Shown: positions 1-12,420 of the stretch, in pieces
How the letters are laid out: every line of letters starts with the position of its first letter
How positions within the stretch are numbered: position 1 is the first letter of the stretch
Assembly (NCBI GenBank): GCA_951213105.1
Contig: OX578146.1
Span: 111,513,848 to 111,577,847, forward strand
Direction: 5' to 3'
DNA length: 64,000 nucleotides
From: Amaurobius ferox
Lineage: Eukaryota; Arthropoda; Arachnida; Araneae; Amaurobiidae
The notes under the pieces: generated by a model
The model's input: only the letters and a program-made list of their open reading frames with translations
Databases searched by the model: none
What the model was told of the DNA's origin: nothing
Position numbers and translations under genes: made by a program

Positions 1-2211
1 ATTGCTTATTAATTGTAATATTGGTTATTAATTGTATTATTGCTATTTCTATTTTTTATTAATTTTAATATTGTTGCTATTACTATCAAGCATTGAAAAG
101 TTTATTGGTGCATAGAAAGTAATACATTCACAAATCCTTTCCCCTGCCCAGATTTGGGAAAAACTTTGCTGTTTAGCAGAATGAGGAGAAAGTCGCATGT
201 TTTTATAATATTTTTTATTTTTTTTATTAATTTTACTATTGTTATTAATTTTACTACCGTTAATTTTACTATTGCTCATTAATTGTACTATTGCTTATTA
301 ATTGTACTATTGCTTATTAATTGTACTATTGGTTATTAATTGTATTATTGCTATTGCTATTTTTTATTAATTTTATTATTGTTGCTATTACTATCAAGCA
401 TTGAAAAGTTTATTGGTGCATAGAAAGTAATACATTCACAAATCCTTTCCCCTGCCCAGATTTGGGAAAAACTTTGCTGTTTAGCAGAATGGGGAGCAAG
501 TCGCATGTTTTTATAATATTTTTTATTTTTTTTTATTAATTTTACTATTGTTATTAATTTTACTACCGTTAATTTTACTATTGCTCATTAATTGTACTAT
601 TGCTTATTAATTGTACTATTGCTTATTAATTGTACTATTGGTTATTAATTGTATTATTGCTATTGCTATTTTTTATTAATTTTATTATTGTTGCTATTAC
701 TATCAAGCATTGAAAAGTTTATTGGTGCATAGAAAGTAATACATTCACAAATCCTTTCCCCTGCCCAGATTTGGGAAAAACTTTGTTGTTTAACAGAATG
801 GGGAGCAAGTCGCATGTTTTTATAATATTTTTTATTTTTTTTATTAATTTTACTATTGTTATTAATTTTACTACCGTTAATTTTACTATTGCTCATTAAT
901 TGTACTATTGCTTATTAATTGTACTATTGGTTATTAATTGTATTATTGCTATTGCTATTTTTTATTAATTTTATTATTGTTGCTATTACTATCAAGCATT
1001 GAAAAGTTTATTGGTGCATAGAAAGTAATACATTCACAAATCCTTTCCCCTGCCCAGATTTGGGAAAAACTTTGTTGTTTAGCAGAATGGGGAGCAAGTC
1101 GCATGTTTTTATAATATTTTTTATTTTTTTTATTAATTTTACTATTGTTATTAATTTTACTACCGTTAATTTTACTATTGCTCATTAATTGTACTATTGC
1201 TTATTAATTGTACTATTGCTTATTAATTGTACTATTGGTTATTAATTGTATTATTGCTATTGCTATTTTTTATTAATTTTATTATTGTTGCTATTACTAT
1301 CAAGCATTGAAAAGTTTATTGGTGCATAGAAAGTAATACATTCACAAATCCTTTCCCCTGCCCAGATTTGGGAAAAACTTTGCTGTTTAGCAGAATGGGG
1401 AGCAAGTCGCATTTTTTTATAATATTTTTTATTTTTTTTATTAATTTTACTATTGTTATTAATTTTACTACCGTTAATTTTACTATTGCTCATTAATTGT
1501 ACTATTGCTTATTAATTGTACTATTGCTTATTAATTGTAATATTGGTTATTAATTGTATTATTGCTATTTCTATTTTTTATTAATTTTAATATTGTTGCT
1601 ATTACTATCAAGCATTGAAAAGTTTATTGGTGCATAGAAAGTAATACATTCACAAATCCTTTCCCCTGCCCAGATTTGGGAAAAACTTTGCTGTTTAGCA
1701 GAATGAGGAGAAAGTCGCATGTTTTTATAATATTTTTTATTTTTTTTATTAATTTTACTATTGTTATTAATTTTACTACCGTTAATTTTACTATTGCTCA
1801 TTAATTGTACTATTGCTTATTAATTGTACTATTGCTTATTAATTGTACTATTGGTTATTAATTGTATTATTGCTATTGCTATTTTTTATTAATTTTATTA
1901 TTGTTGCTATTACTATCAAGCATTGAAAAGTTTATTGGTGCATAGAAAGTAATACATTCACAAATCCTTTCCCCTGCCCAGATTTGGGAAAAACTTTGCT
2001 GTTTAGCAGAATGGGGAGCAAGTCGCATGTTTTTATAATATTTTTTATTTTTTTTTATTAATTTTACTATTGTTATTAATTTTACTACCGTTAATTTTAC
2101 TATTGCTCATTAATTGTACTATTGCTTATTAATTGTACTATTGCTTATTAATTGTACTATTGGTTATTAATTGTATTATTGCTATTGCTATTTTTTATTA
2201 ATTTTATTATT
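1..2211. repeat. Higher-order duplication inside the satellite (offset 1522 bp)
   Basis: Positions 1-689 recur at 1523-2211 with no difference that I could find by eye. They share variants absent from neighbouring units: attgtaatattgg, gctatttct, ttttaatattg and gaatgaggagaaag. The following unit also shares its longer T-run. The first clear difference is attgttg versus attgctg near 689/2211. The offset equals five units, which points to duplication of a multi-unit block by unequal exchange. Confidence 0.85.
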
Positions 2212-3760
2212 GCTGCTATTACTATCAAGCATTGAAAAGTGTATTGGTGCATAGAAAGTAATACATTCACAAATCCTTTCCCCTGCCCAGATTTGGGAAA
2301 AACTTTGCTGTTTAGCAGAATGGGGAGCAAGTCGCATGTTTTTATAATATTTTTTATTTTTTTTATTAATTTTACTATTGTTATTAATTTTACTACCGTT
2401 AATTTTACTATTGCTCATTAATTGTACTATTGCTTATTAATTGTACTATTGCTTATTAATTGTACTATTGGTTATTAATTGTATTATTGCTATTGCTATT
2501 TTTTATTAATTTTATTATTGCTGCTATTACTATCAAGCATTGAAAAGTTTATTGGTGCATAGAAAGTAATACATTCACAAATCCTTTCTCCTGCCCAGAT
2601 TTGGGAAAAACTTTGCTGTTTAGCAGAATGGGGAGCAAGTCGCATGTTTTTATAATATTTTTTATTTTTTTTTATTAATTTTACTATTGTTATTAATTTT
2701 ACTACCGTTAATTTTACTATTGCTCATTAATTGTACTATTGCTTATTAATTGTACTATTGCTTATTAATTGTACTATTGGTTATTAATTGTATTATTGCT
2801 GTTGCTATTTTTTATTAATTTTATTATTGCTGCTATTAGTATCAAGCATTGAAAAGTTTATTGGTGCATAGAAAGTAATACATTCACAAATCCTTTCCCC
2901 TGCCCAGATTTGGGAAAAACTTTGCTGTTTAGCAGAATGGGGAGCAAGTCGCATGTTTTTATAATATTTTTTATTTTTTTTTATTAATTTTACTATTGTT
3001 ATTAATTTTACTACCGTTAATTTTACTATTGCTCATTAATTGTACTATTGCTTATTAATTGTACTATTGGTTATTAATTGTATTATTGCTATTGCTATTT
3101 TTTATTAATTTTATTATTGCTGCTATTACTATCACGCATTGAAAAGTTTATTGGTGCATAGAAAGTAATACATTCACAAATCCTTTCCCCTGCCCAGATT
3201 TGGGAAAAACTTTGCTGTTTAGCAGAATGGGGAGCAAGTCGCATGTTTTTATAATATTTTTTATTTTTTTTTATTAATTTTACTATTGTTATTAATTTTA
3301 CTACCGTTAATTTTACTATTGCTCATTAATTGTTCTATTGCTTATTAATTGTACTATTGCTTATTAATTGTACTATTGGTTATTAATTGTATTATTGCTA
3401 TTGCTATTTTTTATTAATTTTATTATTGCTGCTATTACTATCAAGCATTGAAAAGTGTATTGGTGCATAGAAAGTAATACATTCACAAATCCTTTCCCCT
3501 GCCCAGATTTGGGAAAAACTTTGTTGTTTAGCAGAATGGGGAGCAATTCGCATATTTTTGTAATATTTTTTATTTTTTTTATTAATTTTACTATTGCTAT
3601 TAATTTTACTACCGTTAATTTTACTATTGCTTATTAATTGTATTATTGCTATTGCTATTCTTTATTAATTTTACTATTGCTGTTATTACTATCAAGCATT
3701 GAGAAGTTTATTGGTGCATAGAAAGTAATACATTCACAAATCCTTGAGTCTAAGCGTACT
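1..3760. repeat. Satellite array, ~308-bp unit, 13 copies
   Basis: Thirteen head-to-tail units are seen; their shared core starts near 88, 396, 705, 994, 1302, 1610, 1919, 2227, 2536, 2845, 3134, 3443 and 3699. Spacing is 308-309 bp, except two units of 289 bp that lack one 19-bp subrepeat and a shortened last unit. Each unit is a non-repetitive core of about 110 bp (from the caagcattg motif to the agtcgcatg motif) plus about 200 bp of degenerate 18-19-bp subrepeats of the type attaattgtactattgctt. The array runs off the left edge and stops abruptly near 3750. Many copies keep a 76-codon minus-strand frame open, but DNA identity between copies is enough to explain that. Confidence 0.97.
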
Positions 3761-4447
3761 ACCACATTTGTTTCGATCCTAAAGTATAAATATGCATATA
3801 AGAGTAGATTTTCCAGATAAGCTGCCAACGTTGTTTCCATGGTAATCATTTTAATCACTGTTCAAACGCCAGAAATAGTAAGACAGCTCGACGTAGCTGT
3901 TTATAAATGACAGCGATGTGAGGGAAACTTTTAATATCGGCGTAAACATGGTGAGAAAATTTTCATAAACTCATTATTTTCGGAAGACATTAGTAGTTAA
4001 CATGCACCACTTTTGACTGACGCCAAGAAGTACTGTTAAATTAAAAAATATTGCTATGTTGTGTAAAGCAGCATGCAGCTATATTTTTCTTTTATAACTT
4101 TGCAAAGTCTTATAATGCTTAGCTTGTTCAGCAGCAAAGTAACAAGAAATAAATTTGTATCGGTATACAGATCCCTAGCTTTTAATAAATTTTCTTTTTA
4201 AATTTAGTGTGGTTATTCTCCACTTCACCGCGTGTAACCCCCTTTATATTTCTAGCGTCTAGGACCGGAAGTTGTTAAGATATTAATACAAAACGTAAAA
4301 TTAATCCTTCCTTAGAGATAGCATTGTGCAGACGATTATTTTCTCAGAATTGATTTAAAGAAAATAATATGTTGCTTAGTAAAGGTTTAAAACAAATTTG
4401 TCTATAAGGCAGACGATGTTACTTTAATTTATACAATTTAAATAATA
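3761..4447. other. No recognisable feature
   Basis: AT-rich sequence just right of the satellite edge. The last satellite core breaks off at about 3745 and unrelated sequence follows. I see no convincing coding frame or RNA gene. Confidence 0.5.
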
Positions 4448-5430
4448 AACAAGAAATATCAATCATGCATAAAGCATTGAATATGAAACACTTTCCAACT
4501 GCAATGCGATTTTTTTAAACATCTCTAAAATGCAATACATTCAGCCATGATGTTTTTAAAATTATTACAGTACTACAATAATTTATTTTACTTATAAACT
4601 TAAAACCATGGGGGTAAAAGTACTTTCTAACTCATAACTTTATCGAAAAAGACAATGCTATAAAACCGCCTGCTTCTCTATGTAAAATCAATGAATATTT
4701 CATTTATATCACCTATATTCCAGACTCCAGAGCTAAATTTGCTTTAAAAAAATTCAGCAATTCTTATACAACTCATCTTACAGCTTGATTTGTTTACATT
4801 CTGCATACGTTAAAATTAGGCTTCGTTATAGAAATAATCAAAGTTTGATGATCATTTAAACTAAAAAATATTGTAACTGTGTTGGCGCGGAATGTAGATG
4901 CACAGAAAATATGCAAAAATAAAGCGGTTTTAGGACGGATGCAATACTAAATATAAATTTAAAAGAACATTTAAAATCACGATTTTAACGCTAGACAAAA
5001 TGGTGGATGCCATACTCTATTTCGAATTGGGTCACGTGATCTCTTCATATAATATGGGTGTAATTATTATTTAAATTTTTATTTAAAAAACTACCGAAGA
5101 TATTTTGCTCAATTTTTTATATATTTCATGGGATAATTTGAATATTTTCTAAAATTTTCAAATCAATTTGCGAATTTTAACTTTGCTTATAAAATGTTTG
5201 AAAAAGTAGGTCCCATAGGGTTCAATGTATTTCACTTTCTCAACTCGGATTCAATCCAAAACTAATTGGGTGATATTATTCATTTACATTCCCATATGCC
5301 CAGATCGTTTGAACAACACACTAAAATTTAATTTTGATAATGTCATTTTTACGGCAGTTATCGTGCGAACGGACAGACAGACAGAATGACCAAAGTTAGA
5401 AACACTTTTCAACTATGTTGGAAAGTGTTA
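4448..5430 (-). mobile_element. Family C hairpin-ended repeat, copy C1
   Basis: Reverse-oriented copy of a repeat also found at 8641, 34343, 40860 and 48345. The right end is the hairpin end (aacacttttcaac...gttggaaagtgtt), next to a conserved acggacagacagacag stretch. The left end has the conserved tcaatcatgcataaagc segment and, just inside it, the inverted hairpin-arm copy gaaacactttccaac. This copy has only part of the internal ~183-bp repeat found in the longer copies. No coding capacity. Confidence 0.85.
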
Positions 5431-5637
5431 GAAATGGCTTGGGAAATATTTATAAATGAACGGTGTTATAATTTTGGTTGTGATATATCAGTTCCGGCTT
5501 TGGAATATAAAATTATGAGAATTATTAATATTTTCAATTTCTTGAATTATGAAAATTATTTTAGCAAAAATTTTTAACATTCATATTTTCTATGGTATTT
5601 AACAATTATCGTGCCTCTCACTTAAACCGCATGTACA

Positions 5638-5678
<41 letters not shown>

Positions 5679-6251
5679 TTTCAAATGTGCTCGAAATGGG
5701 TTTAAAAGTTCATCCGTAAAAGTCACGAACTCGAAAGTTTTCGAGAAAAAACAATATTTTCTTTATTTCTGTGTGACAAAGTTAATATATGAAACAGGAA
5801 TAACAACACAAAATATCTATTCAACCTTATATTATTCTCCAGTCATCCATAAAATTAGAGATATCCTTATTACCTCAACTCAACCCACCCATGACTGTGT
5901 TGTTAGAATGCCGAGCACTCAATCACAGGAACTCCATATCGCAGGTCCTAATTTAGAACGTCGCATCAGACGGGGTTGATAAGTTATGCATGTCAGATTT
6001 CCGGAGATCCAATATAAATGTAACAATTCTATATCATGTAACAAACCTATTAACATCATTGCTGTGGATGTACCACGTTTCATTCAGGAGAATATACCCT
6101 TTTTGTAATGTTTTAATTTGACGCCAAGAAATTCGCCAAATGTCATTTATTTCGCATGATATTAATTAAATATAAATTACTCATTGAGGCGCATTTTGAA
6201 CGTTGGCATAAATAAGTAATTTTGTTTTGAACAATGAAAGTCACCAAAAGT
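5431..6251. other. Unassigned AT-rich interval
   Basis: Holds a perfect (AC)n run at 5642-5673 but nothing else I can assign. Open frames here are short and lack recognisable motifs. Confidence 0.5.
5642..5673. repeat. (AC)n microsatellite
   Basis: Thirty-two bases of uninterrupted CA dinucleotide. Confidence 0.95.
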
Positions 6252-8052
6252 TCCAAATTTTAATGTACAGCTGCGGAAAAAACACACCCCACCCTCTGTT
6301 AATCGACCATCGATCATCGTAGAGAAAATTGAAAAATACCATTCGATTAGAAATAACATCCTCTAGAAATTATTGTGCGTAAAATTTGCATAAGGGGCCG
6401 TCTTCATATCTAAAAGCGAACAAACTTTGAAATTTTTAATGGCAACACCCAAGTTTGACAACATAGTTCGAATCCAAAGCAAGATTCAACATGTGACACC
6501 AAATTTTAAGTCATTTTGGTGAAGCGCTTCTGAATTGTGACTATGCAAAGGTTTGAACTCCTAATGCTAAATTAGTTTCCAAGACTTCCATTCATATCTT
6601 TGTAATAATTATCTGCTCACTCTGATTATATGTATGACGTTACTACTAAACAACCCAAACACATTTATGTGATTTTTATCTTTGTGGAAATAATTGTCTG
6701 TATGAAATATTAATTATGAAATCAATAATCGAAAAAATATGAATACAAACCTGGACATATTTTGATAAAAATCGATTCACAAAGACCTTTTATATGTTTA
6801 TGTAAAATTCCAGGTGTTTTCCTACCTCTAGCTCTTTCGAAATCTTTAAATATTCAGCATCACGATAATTTTAGAGGTCTTATATTACTTTAAAAAATAA
6901 CTAATTTAAAAAAGTTATATGAATTGTAAGTTAATCTTTATTTAAGAAAACGGGCATTTACTTTTACCCAGTTTTAATAAAAACTTTGTATAAACAGTGC
7001 TGTATAGATGCAACCTAATCAACGTAATTTTGCTAGTGTATTGAAGGGTGAAAACTTGTATTGTTATAAATGGGATATACTTACGTTACTGTCGGTTAAT
7101 AGTTCCGGAGCTAATGTGAGTTGAAATCGCCCACAAAATGTGATAATTTATAATAAAATATATTTATATAAAACAATAACAAATTATAAAATTATATAAT
7201 ACTAAACACCAAAAAGACTTCAAACTGTGGTTGATATTGACGGATTGATACTTTTAAATTCGTCACCAAGTTCCAACGGAGTTATTTTGTCGCGTGATCT
7301 GCAGATATTTGTTAGTTTCATAAATTGTTTTTGAAACAGCATTATAAAATGGCATTTGAAAATAGACATTTCATTTTTCTTTATTTCTTCTTTCTTTTAT
7401 TGACCCTGGAACGAATGCCCCATTAGTTTTTAGCAACGTACCCAGTACGGCTTTTTACCCCTAATAATCGTGCCCTATTTGAGGTTCACATAATCCTACC
7501 TATTTATTACAGGCTCACTGCCTTAGTAACACACAAACACACAAGACAACACCACACCCAGCCATGAAAATGCTCACCCTCTTATGCAGGAATCAAATCT
7601 GCGACCCTTTGGGTATGCGGTAAGTCATAATGCTGAATGTCAAGAGGATAGTTCAATAATTTACAAGAGTGTTGTAGTCAATTAACGAAACATCGTCCTT
7701 CAAATTGCGGTTTTCAATATGGAGCTGATCCCCGAAAATTGCACATTCCGGAATATTGAATATGTTCGAATATAAAGATAGAAACGTCGTGAAAATTTGA
7801 ATTTGGACTAATTTGGGGGTCTAGAACCTGCGGCTGATGTCAAAATTGGGTGTTGCCATTGAAAATTTCAAAGTTTGTGCGCGTCTAGATATGAAGGCGG
7901 TCCCTTATGCAAATGTTATGCACATTACTTTGTAGAGGATGTTTTTCCTAATCGAATGGTATCTTTCAATTTTCTCTGCGATGAACGATTCTCGATTAAA
8001 AGAGGGTGGGGCGTTTTTTTTTTCCACAGCTGTACATGATGTTAAAATTTAT
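6252..8052. mobile_element. Inverted-arm element carrying a SINE
   Basis: About 220 bp at 6252-6474 recurs in inverted orientation at 7838-8052. Readable paired blocks include the outer end atgtacagctgyggaaaaa, the accccaccctc / gagggtgggg block, the cattcgatta / taatcgaatg block and ggcaacaccca / tgggtgttgcc. The ~1.36 kb between the arms holds no transposase that I recognise, but contains the tRNA-headed SINE at 7390-7655. I did not find a convincing target-site duplication, so it may be a non-autonomous DNA transposon or two inverted copies of one repeat. Confidence 0.6.
7390..7655 (-). mobile_element. SINE-like element with a tRNA-derived head
   Basis: On the minus strand a T-arm-like stem-loop, gcaga-tttgatt-cctgc, lies at about 7587-7604. 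It is preceded by ccgcatacccaaagggtc, which reads like an anticodon and variable region, and has the form of a pol III B box. A body of about 180 bp follows, with agggtgagcattttcatggc near its start. The tRNA-like head plus an unrelated body is the usual SINE layout. No A/T tail or target-site duplication was established, and the 5' boundary is approximate. Confidence 0.5.
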
Positions 8053-8640
8053 TAGGATCTTGTTATGATGTTTTTTATCAGGATTGTCTTGTGTACACCT
8101 CGTCAGGCACCATCTTTTTCTCTTTTCTATAAGTATGCCGTTTAGGAATCTTTATATTGACAAAGCTTTTAATATGTTTCATATTAGTAAAATGGATATG
8201 TGTGGTAGGTAGTCAATGTAACGTCGGACTATGTCGGTGTATTATCAGACCTCCTCGAACTAATTCTACTAAGTTTCAGAAATTGTATCTCTATTTAGCT
8301 CCTAGATTTTACAATCTTCTGGTTCAATCTTTTAAAATTATTGTTACCTGTCGCTCCTTTTCCGGGGCTATCACTAACTGGTTATTTGTTTATTTTTCAG
8401 CTGAAATTGTAAATTTTTTCCATATTTATAGCTAATTATTTACCTGCTTTAGTTGTTATCATTACCCTTTGTATTGTGTATGTTTATCTTTTTAAATATT
8501 ATGTTGTAATGTTTTATTGTAATTGTTTTATCTGTAACTGTTTTTATGTTTTTTGATGCTACTATAATTACCTCGTTTACTCAGCTTCTTCTATGAGGTT
8601 ATCTTTTAGAAGTGGGTATTCGTGCATCCTGTAAGTCTTT
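8053..8640. other. Unassigned AT-rich interval
   Basis: A 92-codon open frame at 8157-8435 shows no recognisable domain and is T-rich and hydrophobic, as expected by chance here. No repeat match within the window. Confidence 0.45.
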
Positions 8641-8726
8641 TTAACACTTTACAACAAAGTTGAAAAGTGTTTATGACTTTTTAACACTTTACAACAAAGT
8701 TGAAAAGTGTTTATGACTTTGTTCAT

Positions 8727-8764
<38 letters not shown>

Positions 8765-9993
8765 CGTTAGCACGATAACTGCCGTAAAAATGACTTAATC
8801 AAAATGAAATTTTAGTATGTTGTTCAGACGGTCTGTAGGACCTATGGGAATATAAATGAATAATATCACACAATTAGTTTTGGATTGAACCCGGGTTGAA
8901 AAAATGAAATACATTGAGCCCTATGGGACCTAATTTTTCTAACATTTTTTAAGCGGATTTAAAATTCACAAATTGCTTCGAAAATTTTAGGTAATAGTCA
9001 AATTGTTCCATAAAATATATAAAAAAAAATTCAGCTAAATATATTCAGTAGTTTTTTAAATAAAAATTAAAATAATAATTACACATCTTATATGAAACGA
9101 TCACATGACCATGATATGAAACGATCACATGACCCACTTCAAAATGAGATATGGCATCCATCTTGTTCAAAATTCGTGATTTTTTAAAGTTCTTTTTAAT
9201 TCATATTGAGTGTTGTATCCATCCTAAAACTACTTTATTTCTGCTTAAATTCTGTGCATCTACATACTAAAACAACACAATGACAATATATTTGAGTTTA
9301 AATTCTCATTCAAATTTGATTATTTCTACAATTAAGCCTATTTTTCACCTATGTAAAATGTAAACAGCAAAATATGTAGAATGAGTTGTATTAGAATTAC
9401 TGTATTTCTTTAACACAAAATAATTCAGTCCATGGAGTCTGCATGGCTGATATGAATGAAATATTAATTGATTTTATAAACAGAAGGACGATATTTTTCG
9501 ATGAAGTTTTAAGCATAAAGTTTATGAATTGTAGCTCCATGGTCTTAATTTTTAAATAAAATAAATTATTATAGTATTGTGATGAATGAAATGGAGAAAG
9601 TTATGAATGAAATCCTGCTTTTATAGAGAGATCCAGGCGTGTTATTTTTTCTATGACGTCATTTGAATTAATTTCAGTTGTTTTCGATGAAGTTTTCAAA
9701 TATAATAAATTATCGTAGTATTATGATAGATTTAAAAATATTACCGTGGAATGTATTGCATTTTAGAGATATTTAAACCACGCAATTTATATTTCAATGC
9801 CGTCTTTTGAATGAAGTTCATTTTTTTCAATGAAGGTTTAAGTTTTCAAATATAATAAATCAATGTAGTATCGTGATAAGTTTTAAAATATTACCGAGGA
9901 ATGTATTGCATTTTCGACTTTTTTAAATAAAATTGCATTGAAGTTGGAAAGTGTTTCATAACCAATGCTTTAAGCATGATTGATCTTTCTTGT
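8641..9993 (+). mobile_element. Family C hairpin-ended repeat, copy C2
   Basis: Hairpin end at 8641: arms aacacttt-a-caac and gttg-a-aaagtgtt around a 3-nt loop. The 39-bp hairpin module is present twice in tandem here (8641-8679 and 8680-8718), unlike other copies. A (GTCT)n run follows. The opposite end near 9945-9993 has the inverted arm gttggaaagtgttt, the palindromic atgctttaagcat and a conserved gattgatctttcttgt tail. The last ~350 bp holds two diverged copies of a ~183-bp tandem unit. A 24-bp duplication (atatgaaacgatcacatgac) near 9090-9135 is shared with C3 only. Confidence 0.88.
8727..8764. repeat. (GTCT)n microsatellite inside C2
   Basis: Expanded gtct tetranucleotide at the position where C1, C3 and C4 have only two to four repeats, so the expansion arose within this element copy. 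Confidence 0.9.
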
Positions 9994-10090
9994 TTTAAAT
10001 ATTAAAGATATTATCATAAAAATACTAAAATATCTTCATTAAAATCAGCGTACAACATAACAATACATACAATGCAGCATACACTATTAT

Positions 10091-11003
10091 TACTTTCCTT
10101 ATATACAATAATGTATAAGGAAAGCATTGTGACGGGGTCAAAAATTCGAATTCGAGTTTTTGACAGGATAGCACGTTTCAAGCATCCCTGATCACGAATC
10201 GAACCTTTTTGAAGTGATGTCTGTGTGTGTGTGTGTGTTAGTGAGTCTGTGGAGACTATAACTGACGAACAAATGGACCGATTCGAACGAAATTTGGTAC
10301 AAAAATTACAATCCGAAAGCACTGGAAGCCTATTGTTTTTATACGCAATCGAATGTTCAGAACCCCTTAAATATTCGAGTGAAATTTTGATAAAATCGTC
10401 AAAAAATCAAAACCTCTAATAAAATTACGCAATTAGACATTTCTTATGTAATTTTTCATTAGAAAACGATTGACATAAATTTTAGACCACTAACATGAAC
10501 CGCTCTCGATATATTGTACATTTTTTTAAAAAATTATCAGAAAGTCATATAAAATAAAAAAAAAATATTTCCTATTGAGAAACATGCTCACTTTTCATAT
10601 GTAATACCATGCGATAAATTTGGTGACATCATTTTCGTAGATATAGCTCGTTCCAGTCATGAGAAAATATACTTTGAGTAATACTTTTTTATTTGAACGC
10701 CGATAGTCATTTATCTGCTGTAAGAATAACTTATTTATCTGTCCATAACGTTTAGCGAGATTTTGGCGACGAATTTGGTGGAATATCGCCAATTTGGCGC
10801 ATTTTTTAAATGTTGCTAAATTAACGAAAAACGTGTCAAATGGATAAAAATGACGCTAAATCAATGAAAATGACGACTCTGACGAAAATTCAATATCTTG
10901 GAAAGAATATAAATATCTACTATAAAAATAATCTATTTTTTTACTGTAAAAGTAGTAATTTCATTGCATTATATAAGGAAAGTCATGTGCTGACCACAAC
11001 AGA
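10091..11003 (+). mobile_element. Family A hairpin-ended repeat, copy A1
   Basis: Left end is a hairpin (tactttccttata, short loop, tataaggaaag). The right end is tatataaggaaagtcatgtg followed by ccacaacaga and a T-run. The 14-nt arm actttccttatata therefore recurs inverted just inside the right end. A (TG)n tract lies near 10220 and a block rich in ggcga/tcgcc motifs near 10745-10835. Open frames in this copy recur in the other copies and are not genes. Read from the minus strand, the element starts with TC after a run of A, as Helitron-type 5' ends do. Assignment to Helentron-like non-autonomous elements is inference. Confidence 0.88.
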
Positions 11004-11789
11004 TTTTTTTTATTGTATACTGCTTTTAACGAAGTTATATTACATTTATTTTTAGCAGCAGTTTAAAATGTACGTGCATAATGTTATCTCAAAGTGAATA
11101 TAATTATCAATTTATATATATATTTGAAGACTTTCGTATAGTAACATATTGGTTGCTATATATTACCGAAATCACCGTTCGATATAAATTCGGTAATAGG
11201 CAGCAATTTTTTAGTGAAATGTTTAAAATCATGAGTAGAAATTTAAATTTCAGATATCGCTTGATCGGAATTTAAACCATCAGTTTTATACAGAAAAATC
11301 TTAATGTTATTTTTTTAAAGTTTCAAATACATGGATTATATATATCCTTGGTGGAGGCTCGAAATTTAATATGTGGCTCTATTGACAATTTAGATTGGCA
11401 AGAATTATAGGTTTATGTTATCGTTTTGCATGATGATACCAATGTAACCAAAGTGCAGAAATTATATTAAAGGTATAATTGATTTATTAGTGTGTAAACG
11501 CTGAAGATAATGGAAAATATACAATGATAAAAGATGAAATAATGTTTCACATACAGCCATTTGCATGTTAATATAATTACAGAATGTGCGCCATTTTTAT
11601 GTTTAAACTTGAAAGGGTTTTTGATATCCAAATCTTTTATTAAAGGAATAGAGATCGCATTTAGTAACCCCTAGACATTTTACCAGCGTGGGCGGAAATG
11701 TTTAATTCTTAATATGCCTCCTTCAAACGAGTAAAGACAAGGGAAAAATAAAAGTTTATGAGAATGTTGCAAAATGGATGAATTTTCAC
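11004..11789. other. Unassigned AT-rich interval
   Basis: Nothing recognisable beyond short low-complexity frames at 11081-11275. Confidence 0.4.
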
Positions 11790-12420
11790 ACAATCTCCAC
11801 TTAATTTATTTTCTGATAGACGCATTTGTGCTGACGGTTACATTGTTCAAAAACGATCCATTAAGAGACAAAAGAATGCAACCCTCCATCGTCGGTGCTG
11901 TTAAGAAATAAGAGGAAGTGGAGTAGAGTACTGGAATAAAATAATTCAAAATGGATTACAGTTTGGCAATTTTAAATAGGTATAAAAGAAAAGTACAGTT
12001 CAATTTCGGGGTTAGAGTTCGTCGTAAATTTTTAAAACTTTGGATTACGTCGTATGGAATTTTAATCTTTTACTTAATTTGCATTATATAGTATATGTAA
12101 AGGCGGAAGAAATGTTGAGGTCAAAAATACGATTCTCGGACATTGATGTATCTACACGTTTTGAATAAAAATTAATTTCTTTTAAATGCTGTCAGTGGAT
12201 ATGTGTGTCAGTCAGTGTGTTTCAGACAATGGACGTTATATTTCTCTAACATGTTGATCGAAACGAATGAAATTTTGACCGATGATTTTAATCGCTATAC
12301 ATCAAACGATTGTTAATTTTCAGGGTGATAGAATCAGGATAAGAACTTAAAAATTTATGAAAACGTCTTCAAAAATTATATAAAAAACCATGATAAAAAT
12401 TAACAAAGAAAAGGTAATTT
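11790..12420 (+). repeat. Family E/D dispersed repeat, copy 1
   Basis: Shares a block with 13195, 14690, 33390, 39515 and 42745: gacggttacattgttcaaaa, agacaaaagaatgca, catcgtc-gcg(c/t)t, then a purine-rich gaaatgaagtgaagtgg-like segment. About 250 bp downstream it has atatagtatatgtaaaggcg, followed by gaggtcaaaaatacgattct and tatctacacgtttt. That second part resembles the hairpin end of families A and B. The family is older and more diverged than A to C, and the ends are not fixed. Confidence 0.6.
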
